From the NCBI GenBank assembly GCA_016926135.1, contig JAFGPH010000512.1, positions 1 to 31,616 of the forward strand: a stretch of 31,616 bases of DNA, read 5' to 3'. Positions 8,467 through 15,904 of the stretch are shown piece after piece (the first letter of the stretch is position 1; each line of letters opens with the position of its first letter). The notes under the pieces were generated by a model. That model did not search any database, had not been told where the DNA came from, and worked only from the letters and a program-made list of their open reading frames with translations. The translations under genes were made by a program, and so were the position numbers. This DNA comes from Deltaproteobacteria bacterium. GTDB lineage: Bacteria; Desulfobacterota; DSM-4660; Desulfatiglandales; HGW-15.

Positions 8467-8512
8467 CTACGAAGGACCCGGGGCAAGGGGGGTAAGGGCC
8501 TCCGGGTCGTAG
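8467..8512 (+). terminator. Large hairpin after the yitT-like gene
   Basis: CTAC at 8467-8470 and GACCCGG at 8475-8481 pair with CCGGGTC at 8502-8508 and GTAG at 8509-8512, with a four-base bulge. It lies 27 bases after the stop. No T-run follows, so it could be an RNA-end stabiliser rather than a terminator. Confidence 0.4.
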
Positions 8513-8546
8513 GGTCAACAAGGGCGACGATCCCCGCCCAACGGGC

Positions 8547-8575
8547 TTGACATCAGTCGCCCGGTGGCCTAGGCT
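8547..8575 (+). promoter_or_regulatory. Candidate sigma70-type promoter for the dehydrogenase-channel operon
   Basis: A perfect -35 TTGACA at 8547-8552 is separated by 17 bases from TAGGCT at 8570-8575, a weak -10 (3 of 6). It lies about 200 bases before the dehydrogenase gene and just after the hairpin, which is where a promoter would be expected. Confidence 0.4.
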
Positions 8576-8634
8576 GCTGCGTAGCGACGAAGCCCTGCGT
8601 GACCTCGAGGATCAGATGGCGGTGAAGACTGCGT

Positions 8635-8778
8635 ATGGATTTGGGAGCCTTTACCCGCTTTTCAGAAAGCCACGCCGTGGAGTTCAAACCCAATCTGGAC
8701 GTGCTGGATATTGCGGAAGTTGGCTACACGCTGGTGACGTGGGAATCCCATTTCGATAATGAAGGAGGAATGCAATGA
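8635..8778 (+). CDS. Possible 47-residue protein or 3' gene remnant
   Basis: The frame begins MDLGAFTRFSESHAVEFKPN and continues LDVLDIAEVGYTLVTWES to a stop that forms an ATGA overlap (8775-8778) with the dehydrogenase start. The segment is protein-like in composition. No family is recognised. It could be a translation-coupled leader or the tail of a deleted gene. The rest of 8441-8774 shows only the hairpin and promoter listed. Confidence 0.35.
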   Translation: MDLGAFTRFSESHAVEFKPNLDVLDIAEVGYTLVTWESHFDNEGGMQ

Positions 8779-9899
8779 AAGACGTCAAAACAGTTGGAAT
8801 CATCGGTTTTGGTGTGATGGGTGCGGCCATCGGGCTCAATGCCGCGGCAAACGAATACCGGGTCGTGTACAAGGAACTCAACGATGAACTGGTCAAATCC
8901 ATGTACGACAAGTTCGTGGTCAAGGCCTTGGCCAAAAGGGTGGAGCGGGGGAAGATGACCCAGGCGGATATGGACAATATCTGCGGGATGATCAAGGGGA
9001 CCACGACCTACGACGATCTGAGCGCATGCGATTTGATCATCGAGGCGGCCATCGAAAAGATGGATCTGAAGATAAAGATCTTCGGAGAACTCTCCGATGC
9101 GTGCCCCAAAGAAACCATCATCGTGAGCAACACATCGACCTTCCTCATTGAAAAGCTCATGGAGAAGGTGACCAACCCGGCAAGAACCGCCGGCCTGCAC
9201 TACTTTTTCCCGGCCAACGTCAATCGCCTGGTCGAAGTGATTCGCCAGAAAAACACGAGCGATGAAACCTACAAGGCGCTGATGGCCTTCTCCAAACAGA
9301 ACAAAAAGGTACCGATCACGGTCAAGGATTTCCCGGGATTCGCAATCAACCCGATATTCATCTCGAGCTACCTGGTGCTCAACGGCTTCCTGGGCGAAAA
9401 ATACAACGTGGCGACGCTGGAAAGAATCTCCCAGGAAACCCTGGGACTCAAATACGGCATCATGTGGGTGCAAAACGGCTCCGGCCTCGGCACCGCCTAT
9501 CATGCAGGTGCCTCCATGGTCGAATACCTGGGCAACTCGGACATCGGATTTCCGGCGGTTCCGGATCAGTTAAAGAAGATGTTTGAGCTCGGTAAGGTGT
9601 GGGACCTCGAGGACGGCCCGGTTCTTGAAGATTCGGCAGCACGCAACGTCGTCGGCGACAGCCTGCTGGGCTCCATATTCTGCATCTCCACCCATTTGGT
9701 CGAAAAGGAAGTGGTGTCAGTGAAAGATCTGGAACTGGGGGTCTGCACGGCCCTGGCCTGGCCGAAGGGGCCTTTCACGCTCATGAACGAAATGGGGATG
9801 AAGGAGGTCTCAAACCGGGTAAGAATGGCGGTGGAAGCCGGGTACTTCAAGATGCCCCGCAAGTTCGCTTCCGGTGATCTGAAGCCGTGGGATCTGTAG
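8775..9899 (+). CDS. 3-hydroxyacyl-CoA dehydrogenase family protein
   Basis: This 374-residue NAD-dependent enzyme interconverts a 3-hydroxyacyl-CoA and a 3-ketoacyl-CoA. The dinucleotide-binding GFGVMG is at residues 11-16. The candidate catalytic set S121, H142, E154 and N192 keeps the spacing (21, 12, 38) of the well-known human mitochondrial enzyme. A longer C-terminal helical domain follows. The start has an excellent ribosome binding site, AAGGAGG at 8762-8768, six bases before ATG. The protein is somewhat longer than the ~285-residue paaH/Hbd type, so the substrate may be a larger or cyclic acyl-CoA. The channel gene follows after 54 bases and may be co-transcribed. Confidence 0.88.
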   Translation: MKDVKTVGIIGFGVMGAAIGLNAAANEYRVVYKELNDELVKSMYDKFVVKALAKRVERGKMTQADMDNICGMIKGTTTYDDLSACDLIIEAAIEKMDLKIKIFGELSDACPKETIIVSNTSTFLIEKLMEKVTNPARTAGLHYFFPANVNRLVEVIRQKNTSDETYKALMAFSKQNKKVPITVKDFPGFAINPIFISSYLVLNGFLGEKYNVATLERISQETLGLKYGIMWVQNGSGLGTAYHAGASMVEYLGNSDIGFPAVPDQLKKMFELGKVWDLEDGPVLEDSAARNVVGDSLLGSIFCISTHLVEKEVVSVKDLELGVCTALAWPKGPFTLMNEMGMKEVSNRVRMAVEAGYFKMPRKFASGDLKPWDL

Positions 9900-9953
9900 T
9901 GTTCCTGTTTTGAGGGATGAGAAGGGAAGGAAGCCTCTGCAGGGAGAAAAGCA

Positions 9954-11645
9954 GTGAAGTTTTACCCTGCCATATTGAGCTCCTTTATGCATGGCGGAGG
10001 CACCAAACGCAATCTCCGGCAGCTGCTCAAGTTCCTTCTCATTCTGGTCGTTTTGGTGACCGTTTACACCATTGCCTTCCATTTCCTGATGGCCATCGAA
10101 GGCAGATACTATTCGTGGATCACCGGATTTTACTGGACGCTCACGGTGATGAGCACCCTGGGTTTTGGCGACATAACGTTTCACTCGGATTTGGGGCGCC
10201 TTTTTTCCATTCTGGTGCTCCTATCCGGTGTGATCTTTCTTCTTACCTTGCTTCCTTTCACCTTCATCAAGTTTTTCTATGCGCCTTGGATGGAGGCGGA
10301 AGCGAGAAGCCGTGCACCGAGGGAGTTGCCGCCGGAGACCAAGGATCACGTTATCCTCACGGCCTATGACCCGGTGACGGTCGCCCTCATCGAAAAGCTC
10401 AAAGACCGGCGGCAGGAATATGTTCTGATTATAGAAGACCTCAAACAGGCGATGGAACTCTACGATGCGGGCATTCGAGTCGCGGTGGGAAACATCGACG
10501 ATCCCGAAACCTACCGCAAAATGCGGATTGATCGTGCATCCCTGGTCGTTGCCAACCATCGCGATGAAATCAACACGAATATCGCCTTTACCGTCCGCGA
10601 ACTGAACGAGCGGGTCCCGATCCTCACGACTGCGGATTCAGCCTACTCCGAGGACATCCTGCAAATGGCCGGCAGCACGCGGGTGCTTCAACTTTACGAG
10701 ATCTTGGGGCGCTCCCTGGCGACATGGACCGTAGGTGGCGACTGCCGGTCCAACATTATCACTCAGTTCGACGAATTGGTCCTCGCAGAGTTCCCTGCCC
10801 TTGGGACCCCTCTGGTCGGAAAGACGCTCGCAGAAAGCCGGATCAGGCAAGACTTCAACCTGACTGTGGTGGGGATTTGGGAAAGGGGTCAGTTCAGCAT
10901 CCCGAATGCCGGAAGGAAAATCGACCGTTCCAGTGTCCTGATGTTGGCGGGATCGAACGAAAACCTGGCCGCCTACGATGACGTTTACTCCTTCTATCAC
11001 ATCTGCCATCTCAGTTCCAATCCGGTCCTCATAGTGGGGGGTGGACGCGTCGGGAAGGCCATCGCGGATCGGTTCAGGGAGAGGGAGATGCCCTACCTGA
11101 TCATCGAGAAGAACCCCCGGAGGGTGGGGGAGGAGAATTACGTCGTCGGGGACGCCGCAGACATCCACACGCTGCAGAACGCCTGGATAGAAAAAGCCCC
11201 GGCCAGCTTGATCACCACCCACGATGATGCGACGAACATCTACCTGACGAAATACCTGAGAAGCTTGAGGTCCGATATGCAGATCCTCAGCCGGGCGAAC
11301 CTGGAGCGCAATGTGTCCACCCTTCACCGTGCCGGGGCTGATTTTGTCATGTCTTACTCCTCCCTTGGCGCTAACGCGATCTTCAACTTCCTCATGAACG
11401 AAGCCACCCTGATGTTGGCCGAGGGGATGAATGTCTTTCGCCTGAAGGCCCCACAGTGGCTGGTAGGCAAAACCATTGGCCAGTCGAAGATCCGTGAAAT
11501 ATCAAAGTGTTCCGTGGTCGCAATCAAAATGGATGGCCTCATGGAGATCAATCCCGAGCCGCAGGTGTCGATCCAGGAAAACGCCGAGATCATATTGATC
11601 GGAGACTATGAGGGGGAGAAGAAGCTTCTCCAGTGGAACGAATGA
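9954..11645 (+). CDS. Potassium channel with two RCK (TrkA) modules
   Basis: This 563-residue protein has two transmembrane helices at about 23-46 and 83-104, with a pore between them. The filter reads TLGFGD (68-73), a variant of TVGYGD. Two tandem RCK units follow. The first N-terminal lobe starts at HVILTAYDPVTVA and lacks the glycine-rich nucleotide motif. The second has the classic IVGGGRVGKAIADRF at about 359-373. TrkA-C-like segments lie near 275-330 and 490-560. It probably gates K+ flux in response to a ligand such as a nucleotide. The GTG start at 9954 is supported by AGGGAG eight bases upstream. It is convergent with sufB; nothing notable was found in 11646-11866. Confidence 0.9.
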   Translation: MKFYPAILSSFMHGGGTKRNLRQLLKFLLILVVLVTVYTIAFHFLMAIEGRYYSWITGFYWTLTVMSTLGFGDITFHSDLGRLFSILVLLSGVIFLLTLLPFTFIKFFYAPWMEAEARSRAPRELPPETKDHVILTAYDPVTVALIEKLKDRRQEYVLIIEDLKQAMELYDAGIRVAVGNIDDPETYRKMRIDRASLVVANHRDEINTNIAFTVRELNERVPILTTADSAYSEDILQMAGSTRVLQLYEILGRSLATWTVGGDCRSNIITQFDELVLAEFPALGTPLVGKTLAESRIRQDFNLTVVGIWERGQFSIPNAGRKIDRSSVLMLAGSNENLAAYDDVYSFYHICHLSSNPVLIVGGGRVGKAIADRFREREMPYLIIEKNPRRVGEENYVVGDAADIHTLQNAWIEKAPASLITTHDDATNIYLTKYLRSLRSDMQILSRANLERNVSTLHRAGADFVMSYSSLGANAIFNFLMNEATLMLAEGMNVFRLKAPQWLVGKTIGQSKIREISKCSVVAIKMDGLMEINPEPQVSIQENAEIILIGDYEGEKKLLQWNE

Positions 11646-11866
11646 TGGCGCAGGTCTACATCCGAGCACTACCGGTTGATGGTTCGTCTTCCAGGTTCTC
11701 GTGAATCTCCTGATCGTCCGATGCTGCCCGACTCGCAAAAAGTCCTGTTCGATTCAAGCCAATCGATGGTTGGAACAGAAATGGCGACAGAATCATGGCC
11801 ACAAGTTGGCCGAGCCCTCTCCCTTGGACCTGAGCCCAGGGAACCGTGCGAGGCTTGTGCGGCGGA

Positions 11867-13090
11867 TCACATGACATCCTTGTCACTTTCCTCGATGGCC
11901 CGGTCGATCTCGGCCTTGAGCTGCGGGGGCAGGCCCGGGATATCCACGCTCAGGAAGCCCCGGACAATGGTGGAGGTGGCCTCCTCTTCGCTGAGACCCC
12001 TGGACATGAGGTAGTTGATCTCTTCCTGGGCGATCTTGCCGACCGCCGCCTCGTGGGACATCTCCACCCCGTCCACGTGCCCTTCCAGTTCCGGGATGGC
12101 GTGGATGAGGCCGCCGTTCAGGAGCAGCCCCTTGCACTCCAGGTGGGCCTTCACCCCCGCCACCTGGCCGATCAGATGCCCCCTGGCGATGATCCTGCCG
12201 CCGTTGCTGATGGTGCGGGCTACGATCTCGGCCCGATTTCCTTCATGCTTGAGGAAAATCCGCCCTCCCAGATCATACTCGGAGCCGGGGCTTCCCACGA
12301 TGATGCTGTAAAACCGCGCCACCGCCTCTTTTCCCTCCAGATGGGTCGTGGGATACATCTGGAGATACTTCACGGGCTTCATACAGATATAGTTGTTCAG
12401 GAAAAGGCCCCCCTCCTCCACCCGCGCCACGGAGCGGGGCCGCACCACCATGTCCTCGGCCCAGTTGTGGATCATGGTAAAACTCAGCTTGGCATTCTTC
12501 TTGACGAAAAACTCCGAGATGCCCACATGGATGCCTCTTCTCATGTGAGGAGAAGTGGAACAACCTGTGATGATGTGAAGTTCGGCCCCCTCCTCGGCGA
12601 TGATGAGGTTATGCACATTCTGCTGGAGCCCCTCCTTGTCCAGGTAGAGACAGGCCTGCACAGGGTAAACCGACTTGCTGCCCGGCAGAGCCCGGATCAC
12701 ATAACCGTCGTGCAGATTCAACTCCACGGCGGCGGTATATTTGTCCATGTCCACAGGCACGAGCTTCCAATAGTACTCCTTCACCCAGTCCCGCTTCAGG
12801 GCCTCCCGGACGGGCATCACCTCGATCCCTTCCTGTGCGCTGTGGCAGTGAACCACGGAGGTGTCCATCTGGAAAAAAGTGCCCGCCCGATCCTTCTTGG
12901 TCACGTCCAGGCCGGCCATGATGAGCCTCTTCTGCTCTTCCCCGGGGAGTTGGCATAGGTCCTCATCCGCCATATACGCATGGGGCACGGGCGCGCTTTC
13001 AAACTGCGAAAGATCAATGTCTCTCCCGATAGTTGCCTTCTTGTCCGCGGCCTTTTCGGCCTTTTCTCTCAGCTCTTTCACGCTATACAT
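11867..13090 (-). CDS. sufB: SufB/SufD-family Fe-S scaffold protein
   Basis: This 407-residue beta-helix core protein is the partner of SufC in Fe-S cluster assembly. The C-terminal part has the SufB-type pattern: HLECKGLLL with a conserved cysteine, IPELEGHVDGVEMSHEAAVG, then YLMSRGLSEEEA. It is shorter than enterobacterial SufB (about 495) and resembles the compact SufB of archaeal and anaerobic minimal SufBC systems. GAGGAG eight bases upstream favours the ATG at 13090 over a GTG at 13099. The start overlaps the end of sufC by 13 bases. No SufS, SufU or SufE is nearby, so the sulfur donor is encoded elsewhere or not needed. Confidence 0.9.
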   Translation of the reverse strand: MYSVKELREKAEKAADKKATIGRDIDLSQFESAPVPHAYMADEDLCQLPGEEQKRLIMAGLDVTKKDRAGTFFQMDTSVVHCHSAQEGIEVMPVREALKRDWVKEYYWKLVPVDMDKYTAAVELNLHDGYVIRALPGSKSVYPVQACLYLDKEGLQQNVHNLIIAEEGAELHIITGCSTSPHMRRGIHVGISEFFVKKNAKLSFTMIHNWAEDMVVRPRSVARVEEGGLFLNNYICMKPVKYLQMYPTTHLEGKEAVARFYSIIVGSPGSEYDLGGRIFLKHEGNRAEIVARTISNGGRIIARGHLIGQVAGVKAHLECKGLLLNGGLIHAIPELEGHVDGVEMSHEAAVGKIAQEEINYLMSRGLSEEEATSTIVRGFLSVDIPGLPPQLKAEIDRAIEESDKDVM

Positions 13091-13845
13091 CGCACGCACT
13101 CCTCGTATCCGGATTGGCTGATACAGCCCAGGATCTCCCTGGGGTTGCTTACGCAGCTCAACATCCCGTTGTAGAGCACCTGACCCTTATCGGCCGCCAC
13201 GTAGTCCAGGATATGGCCCGTATGGGTAATAATGAGACCCATCTTGGTCCGCTCCAGCTTTTTCTGCATCTTGGGCTTGTTGTTCTGCTCAAAACCCATA
13301 TCCTTCTGGAGCAGCATGGCTATGGTTTTGCCCACCAGGTGAATGTTCTCCATGTCCACCCCGGACTCAGGCTCGTCGAATAGCATGAGATCCGGCCCCT
13401 GGGCCATGAGCTGCAGCAGCTCCGATCGTTTGATTTCCCCGCCCGAGAACCCCGCGTTCAGATCCCTTCCCAGAAAATCGCCGAAATTCACTCTCTTTGC
13501 CAGGTCTTCCTCATCGACCTTTTTCCCCCCTGCACAGATCTTGACCATCTGCCGGGTTTTGAGCCCATGAATCGTGGGGGGACGCTGATAGGACATGCCG
13601 ATCCCCAGTGCGGCCCTTTCGTTGATGGGCGCATGGGTGATGTCCTGTCCCTTGAAAATAATCTTTCCATCCACGACCCGGTACTGGGGATAGCCCATGA
13701 GGGTCATGAGGAGAGAGGTCTTTCCGGACCCGTTGGGACCGAAAAGGATGTGGGTCTCCCCGGGCTTAATCTCCAGGTCGATGTGCTGGAGGATCACCTT
13801 GTCGCCCAGTTGCACTTTCAGGTCTTCTACGATCAGCATCGCCAT
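13078..13845 (-). CDS. sufC: SufC ATPase of Fe-S cluster assembly
   Basis: This 255-residue ABC ATPase has Walker A FGPNGSGKTS near residue 35, signature FSGGEIKRSELLQ, Walker B LMLFDEPESGVD and switch histidine ITHTG. FSGGE followed by KRSE and DEPESGVD are diagnostic for SufC rather than transport ATPases. A lysine-rich segment (QNNKPKMQKKLERTK) sits between Walker B and the H-loop, as seen in minimal SufBC systems. The gene lies 16 bases after the MBL hydrolase and overlaps sufB. It works in the cytoplasm and drives opening of the SufB scaffold for cluster assembly. Confidence 0.92.
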   Translation of the reverse strand: MAMLIVEDLKVQLGDKVILQHIDLEIKPGETHILFGPNGSGKTSLLMTLMGYPQYRVVDGKIIFKGQDITHAPINERAALGIGMSYQRPPTIHGLKTRQMVKICAGGKKVDEEDLAKRVNFGDFLGRDLNAGFSGGEIKRSELLQLMAQGPDLMLFDEPESGVDMENIHLVGKTIAMLLQKDMGFEQNNKPKMQKKLERTKMGLIITHTGHILDYVAADKGQVLYNGMLSCVSNPREILGCISQSGYEECVRCIA

Positions 13846-13861
13846 TCCCCTGTTTAACCGG

Positions 13862-14587
13862 TTATCTCAAATAAGGCCCCCACTGTCTGGCCGTATCCTT
13901 AATATACCCTTTTGGCAAACCCTTCACCACCCGGTTGTGTCCTGGCAGAAGGATGTCCACCTCCAGATCGGCCAGTCGCAGGAGGGACTCCTCCAGGACC
14001 GGGGCATCGGCCCCGTGCAGATCGAAACGGCCAATAGCATAGTCTGCATATACCACGTCTCCCGGAATGAGGATCTTCTGTTCCCGGTGGTAGAGGGCAA
14101 TGCCACCGGCCGAGTGGCCCGGAATGTGGATCACCTCCCAGACCATGCCCCCAATTTCCAGGCTCTCCCCCCCCTTCAGTCTCTTGTCGACGGGAAAAGT
14201 AAAATCCCCCGGCTTGAGGCCATACTGCATCTGGCACATGCCCTTGAACATGTCCATTCCGTAGACGGTTCTCTCATCGCCCTTCTCCAGGGGTTCGGCC
14301 TCCTGTTCGTGGACCCACAGCTCCAGCCAGGGCATCTCCTTCCGGATCTCGCCGAGGCACCCGATATGATCCAGATGGGTGTGGGTCATGATCACCCTTT
14401 TCACGTCCTTCAACCCGATTCCCGTTTCTTCAATGGCTGAGAGCTTGTATCGCCCCTTCCCCATAAGACCCGCATCCACAATAGAAAGGTCTCCCGACGA
14501 GGGATCGCCGATCACATAGACATGGGAATCGGGGATGAATTCATCCTGTCCGGGAATGAACTGCACTCCCTTTACAATTTCAGGCAT
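13862..14587 (-). CDS. MBL-fold metallo-hydrolase
   Basis: This 241-residue protein has the metal-binding motif THTHLDHIG (H69, H71, D73, H74). Further ligands are in PGHSAGGIALY, GDVVYADYAIGR and LPGHNRVV. The overall pattern fits glyoxalase II-like or quorum-type hydrolases acting on thioesters or lactones. Its true substrate is unknown. The start at 14587 is chosen because GGAGG lies five bases upstream; an ATG 45 bases earlier lacks such a site. It leads a three-gene operon with sufC and sufB, an arrangement that suggests a role in sulfur or thiol handling, though this is inference. Confidence 0.87.
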   Translation of the reverse strand: MPEIVKGVQFIPGQDEFIPDSHVYVIGDPSSGDLSIVDAGLMGKGRYKLSAIEETGIGLKDVKRVIMTHTHLDHIGCLGEIRKEMPWLELWVHEQEAEPLEKGDERTVYGMDMFKGMCQMQYGLKPGDFTFPVDKRLKGGESLEIGGMVWEVIHIPGHSAGGIALYHREQKILIPGDVVYADYAIGRFDLHGADAPVLEESLLRLADLEVDILLPGHNRVVKGLPKGYIKDTARQWGPYLR

Positions 14588-14799
14588 GTCCGCCTCCGTA
14601 GATAACCTTGGGGATAATAGAACATAAACCATCGGGCCCGCCTGCGCAAGGGGAACATCTGCCGGCTGCGGCCTGATGTCCGTGGAGCACGGATACCCGG
14701 AGGGGAGAGCGTTATTCTACGACCTGAACGAGAATGATCGAGATCGGGTTATTGATGTGTCAATAGTGATATATCATGCTGGAAACATTGATTTTTTAG

Positions 14800-14828
14800 T
14801 TGACTTGCCCCAGCCCCGCCGATACTAT
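14800..14828 (+). promoter_or_regulatory. Candidate promoter for the AOR cluster
   Basis: TTGACT at 14800-14805 and TACTAT at 14823-14828 are separated by exactly 17 bases, with a T-rich stretch just upstream (14791-14798). It points towards the AOR cluster from the divergent intergenic region and would give a leader of about 350 bases. Confidence 0.45.
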
Positions 14829-14964
14829 TCTGCCGGGCTGATATGGAGCCCACAGAAGGGGAATCATTCTTTCATCGCCGAGTCCGTCAGCGAATTCTGG
14901 TTTTCGTTTTTTGCCAAGGCGCTGCATCTCTTTCCGCCTCCCTCTGGGGTTTTTTCGGGTTGGT

Positions 14965-15150
14965 ATGAGCATTTCCGTCCGATACATCCTGGAGAATCCA
15001 TCATCCATCAAAGAGGATCCGTTTGCGCTCTCATGCAAGGCCCTCAAGCGGAAACGGTTTCTGTCATTAGGCCCCAAGAGCCACGGGGCCGCGATCAACT
15101 ACCGGGAAATCTTCCCTGAAAAGCGGGCGTTTGTTGGAGGCTTTCCATAA
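14965..15150 (+). CDS. Possible small leader protein of the AOR cluster
   Basis: This 61-residue frame starts MSISVRYILENPSSIKEDPF and ends 36 bases before the Tat ferredoxin. Codon third positions are moderately GC-rich and the sequence is basic (KALKRKR). The ribosome binding site is poor and no family is recognised. It may be a real small protein, a gene tail, or chance. Apart from this and the promoter, 14588-15185 shows no other feature. Confidence 0.3.
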   Translation: MSISVRYILENPSSIKEDPFALSCKALKRKRFLSLGPKSHGAAINYREIFPEKRAFVGGFP

Positions 15151-15185
15151 CATGTTCCGAAACAAAAGGAAACGGAGGTGAAGCT

Positions 15186-15899
15186 ATGGAAAAGAAGGAT
15201 GAATCTGTGACCCAGAAAATTTTACAGAAGGAGGCGACCCGCCGGACTTTTCTCAAAGGGGCACTTGCGACTGCAGGGGGGGTTGCAGCCTGGGCAGCCG
15301 GCGCAGGAGCGGGTGCACCCATTGCTTCGGCGGCCGCGCCTGCACCCAAGCCGAAGATGAAGTACCTCTTTGCACAACGGGAAAACTGCACAGGATGTCG
15401 AGCCTGCGAATACGCCTGCTCATTGAAACATGAGGGGGTGGTGCGTCCATCGGTCGCAAAGATCCATGTGCGGCGATACTACAGCGTGATCGATATCCCA
15501 GTCATTTGCTGGCACTGTGATGATGCCCCTTGCGTCAAGGCCTGTCCGACCACTCCCGTTGCCATTGTCAAGGACAAGGAGACCAACGCCATCAAATTCA
15601 TCGATGATAAGACCTGCCTCGGTGCAAAGTGCAACAAATGCATCGAGGCTTGTCCGGCAGGCTTCTTGCGCCGTCATCCTGACACGGGCTGGCCCATGTT
15701 CTGCGATCTGTGTGACGGAGATCCCGAATGTGTCAAAGCTTGCCAGGAGCAGGCCGGTAACCCCCAGGGCCCTTGCCTGAGTGCGGGCCTGGCAGGCTTC
15801 GGGGTCAACCTGGCTTACCGGGCGGTCAACCCTGATGCGGCCGCCAAAGCGCTCCATTTGAACCTCTTCTACCCGAACGAAAAAGGTGAAAGGAGGTAG
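15186..15899 (+). CDS. Tat-exported 4x[4Fe-4S] ferredoxin-type electron carrier (AOR partner)
   Basis: The 237-residue protein begins with a twin-arginine signal (TRRTFLK, R19-R20, then an alanine/glycine-rich hydrophobic stretch to about residue 50). Four cysteine clusters of the DmsB/HycB type follow: CTGCRACEYAC (68-78), CWHCDDAPCVKAC, CLGAKCNKCIEAC and CDLCDGDPECVKAC. Such proteins carry electrons for molybdenum or tungsten enzymes; similar ferredoxins flank AOR genes, as in the E. coli ydh operon. GGAGGTG six bases before the ATG fixes the start. The stop is five bases before the AOR start, with an AGGAGG site between. The Tat signal is odd next to an AOR with no signal of its own: either the AOR is co-exported or the signal acts as an anchor. 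Confidence 0.9.
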   Translation: MEKKDESVTQKILQKEATRRTFLKGALATAGGVAAWAAGAGAGAPIASAAAPAPKPKMKYLFAQRENCTGCRACEYACSLKHEGVVRPSVAKIHVRRYYSVIDIPVICWHCDDAPCVKACPTTPVAIVKDKETNAIKFIDDKTCLGAKCNKCIEACPAGFLRRHPDTGWPMFCDLCDGDPECVKACQEQAGNPQGPCLSAGLAGFGVNLAYRAVNPDAAAKALHLNLFYPNEKGERR

Positions 15900-15904
15900 T
15901 GGCC

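Noticed and set aside
11846..12958. 370-codon plus-strand frame opposite sufB
   Set aside because: Histidine- and leucine-rich low-complexity product, typical of a shadow frame of a GC-rich gene; sufB on the other strand is certain.
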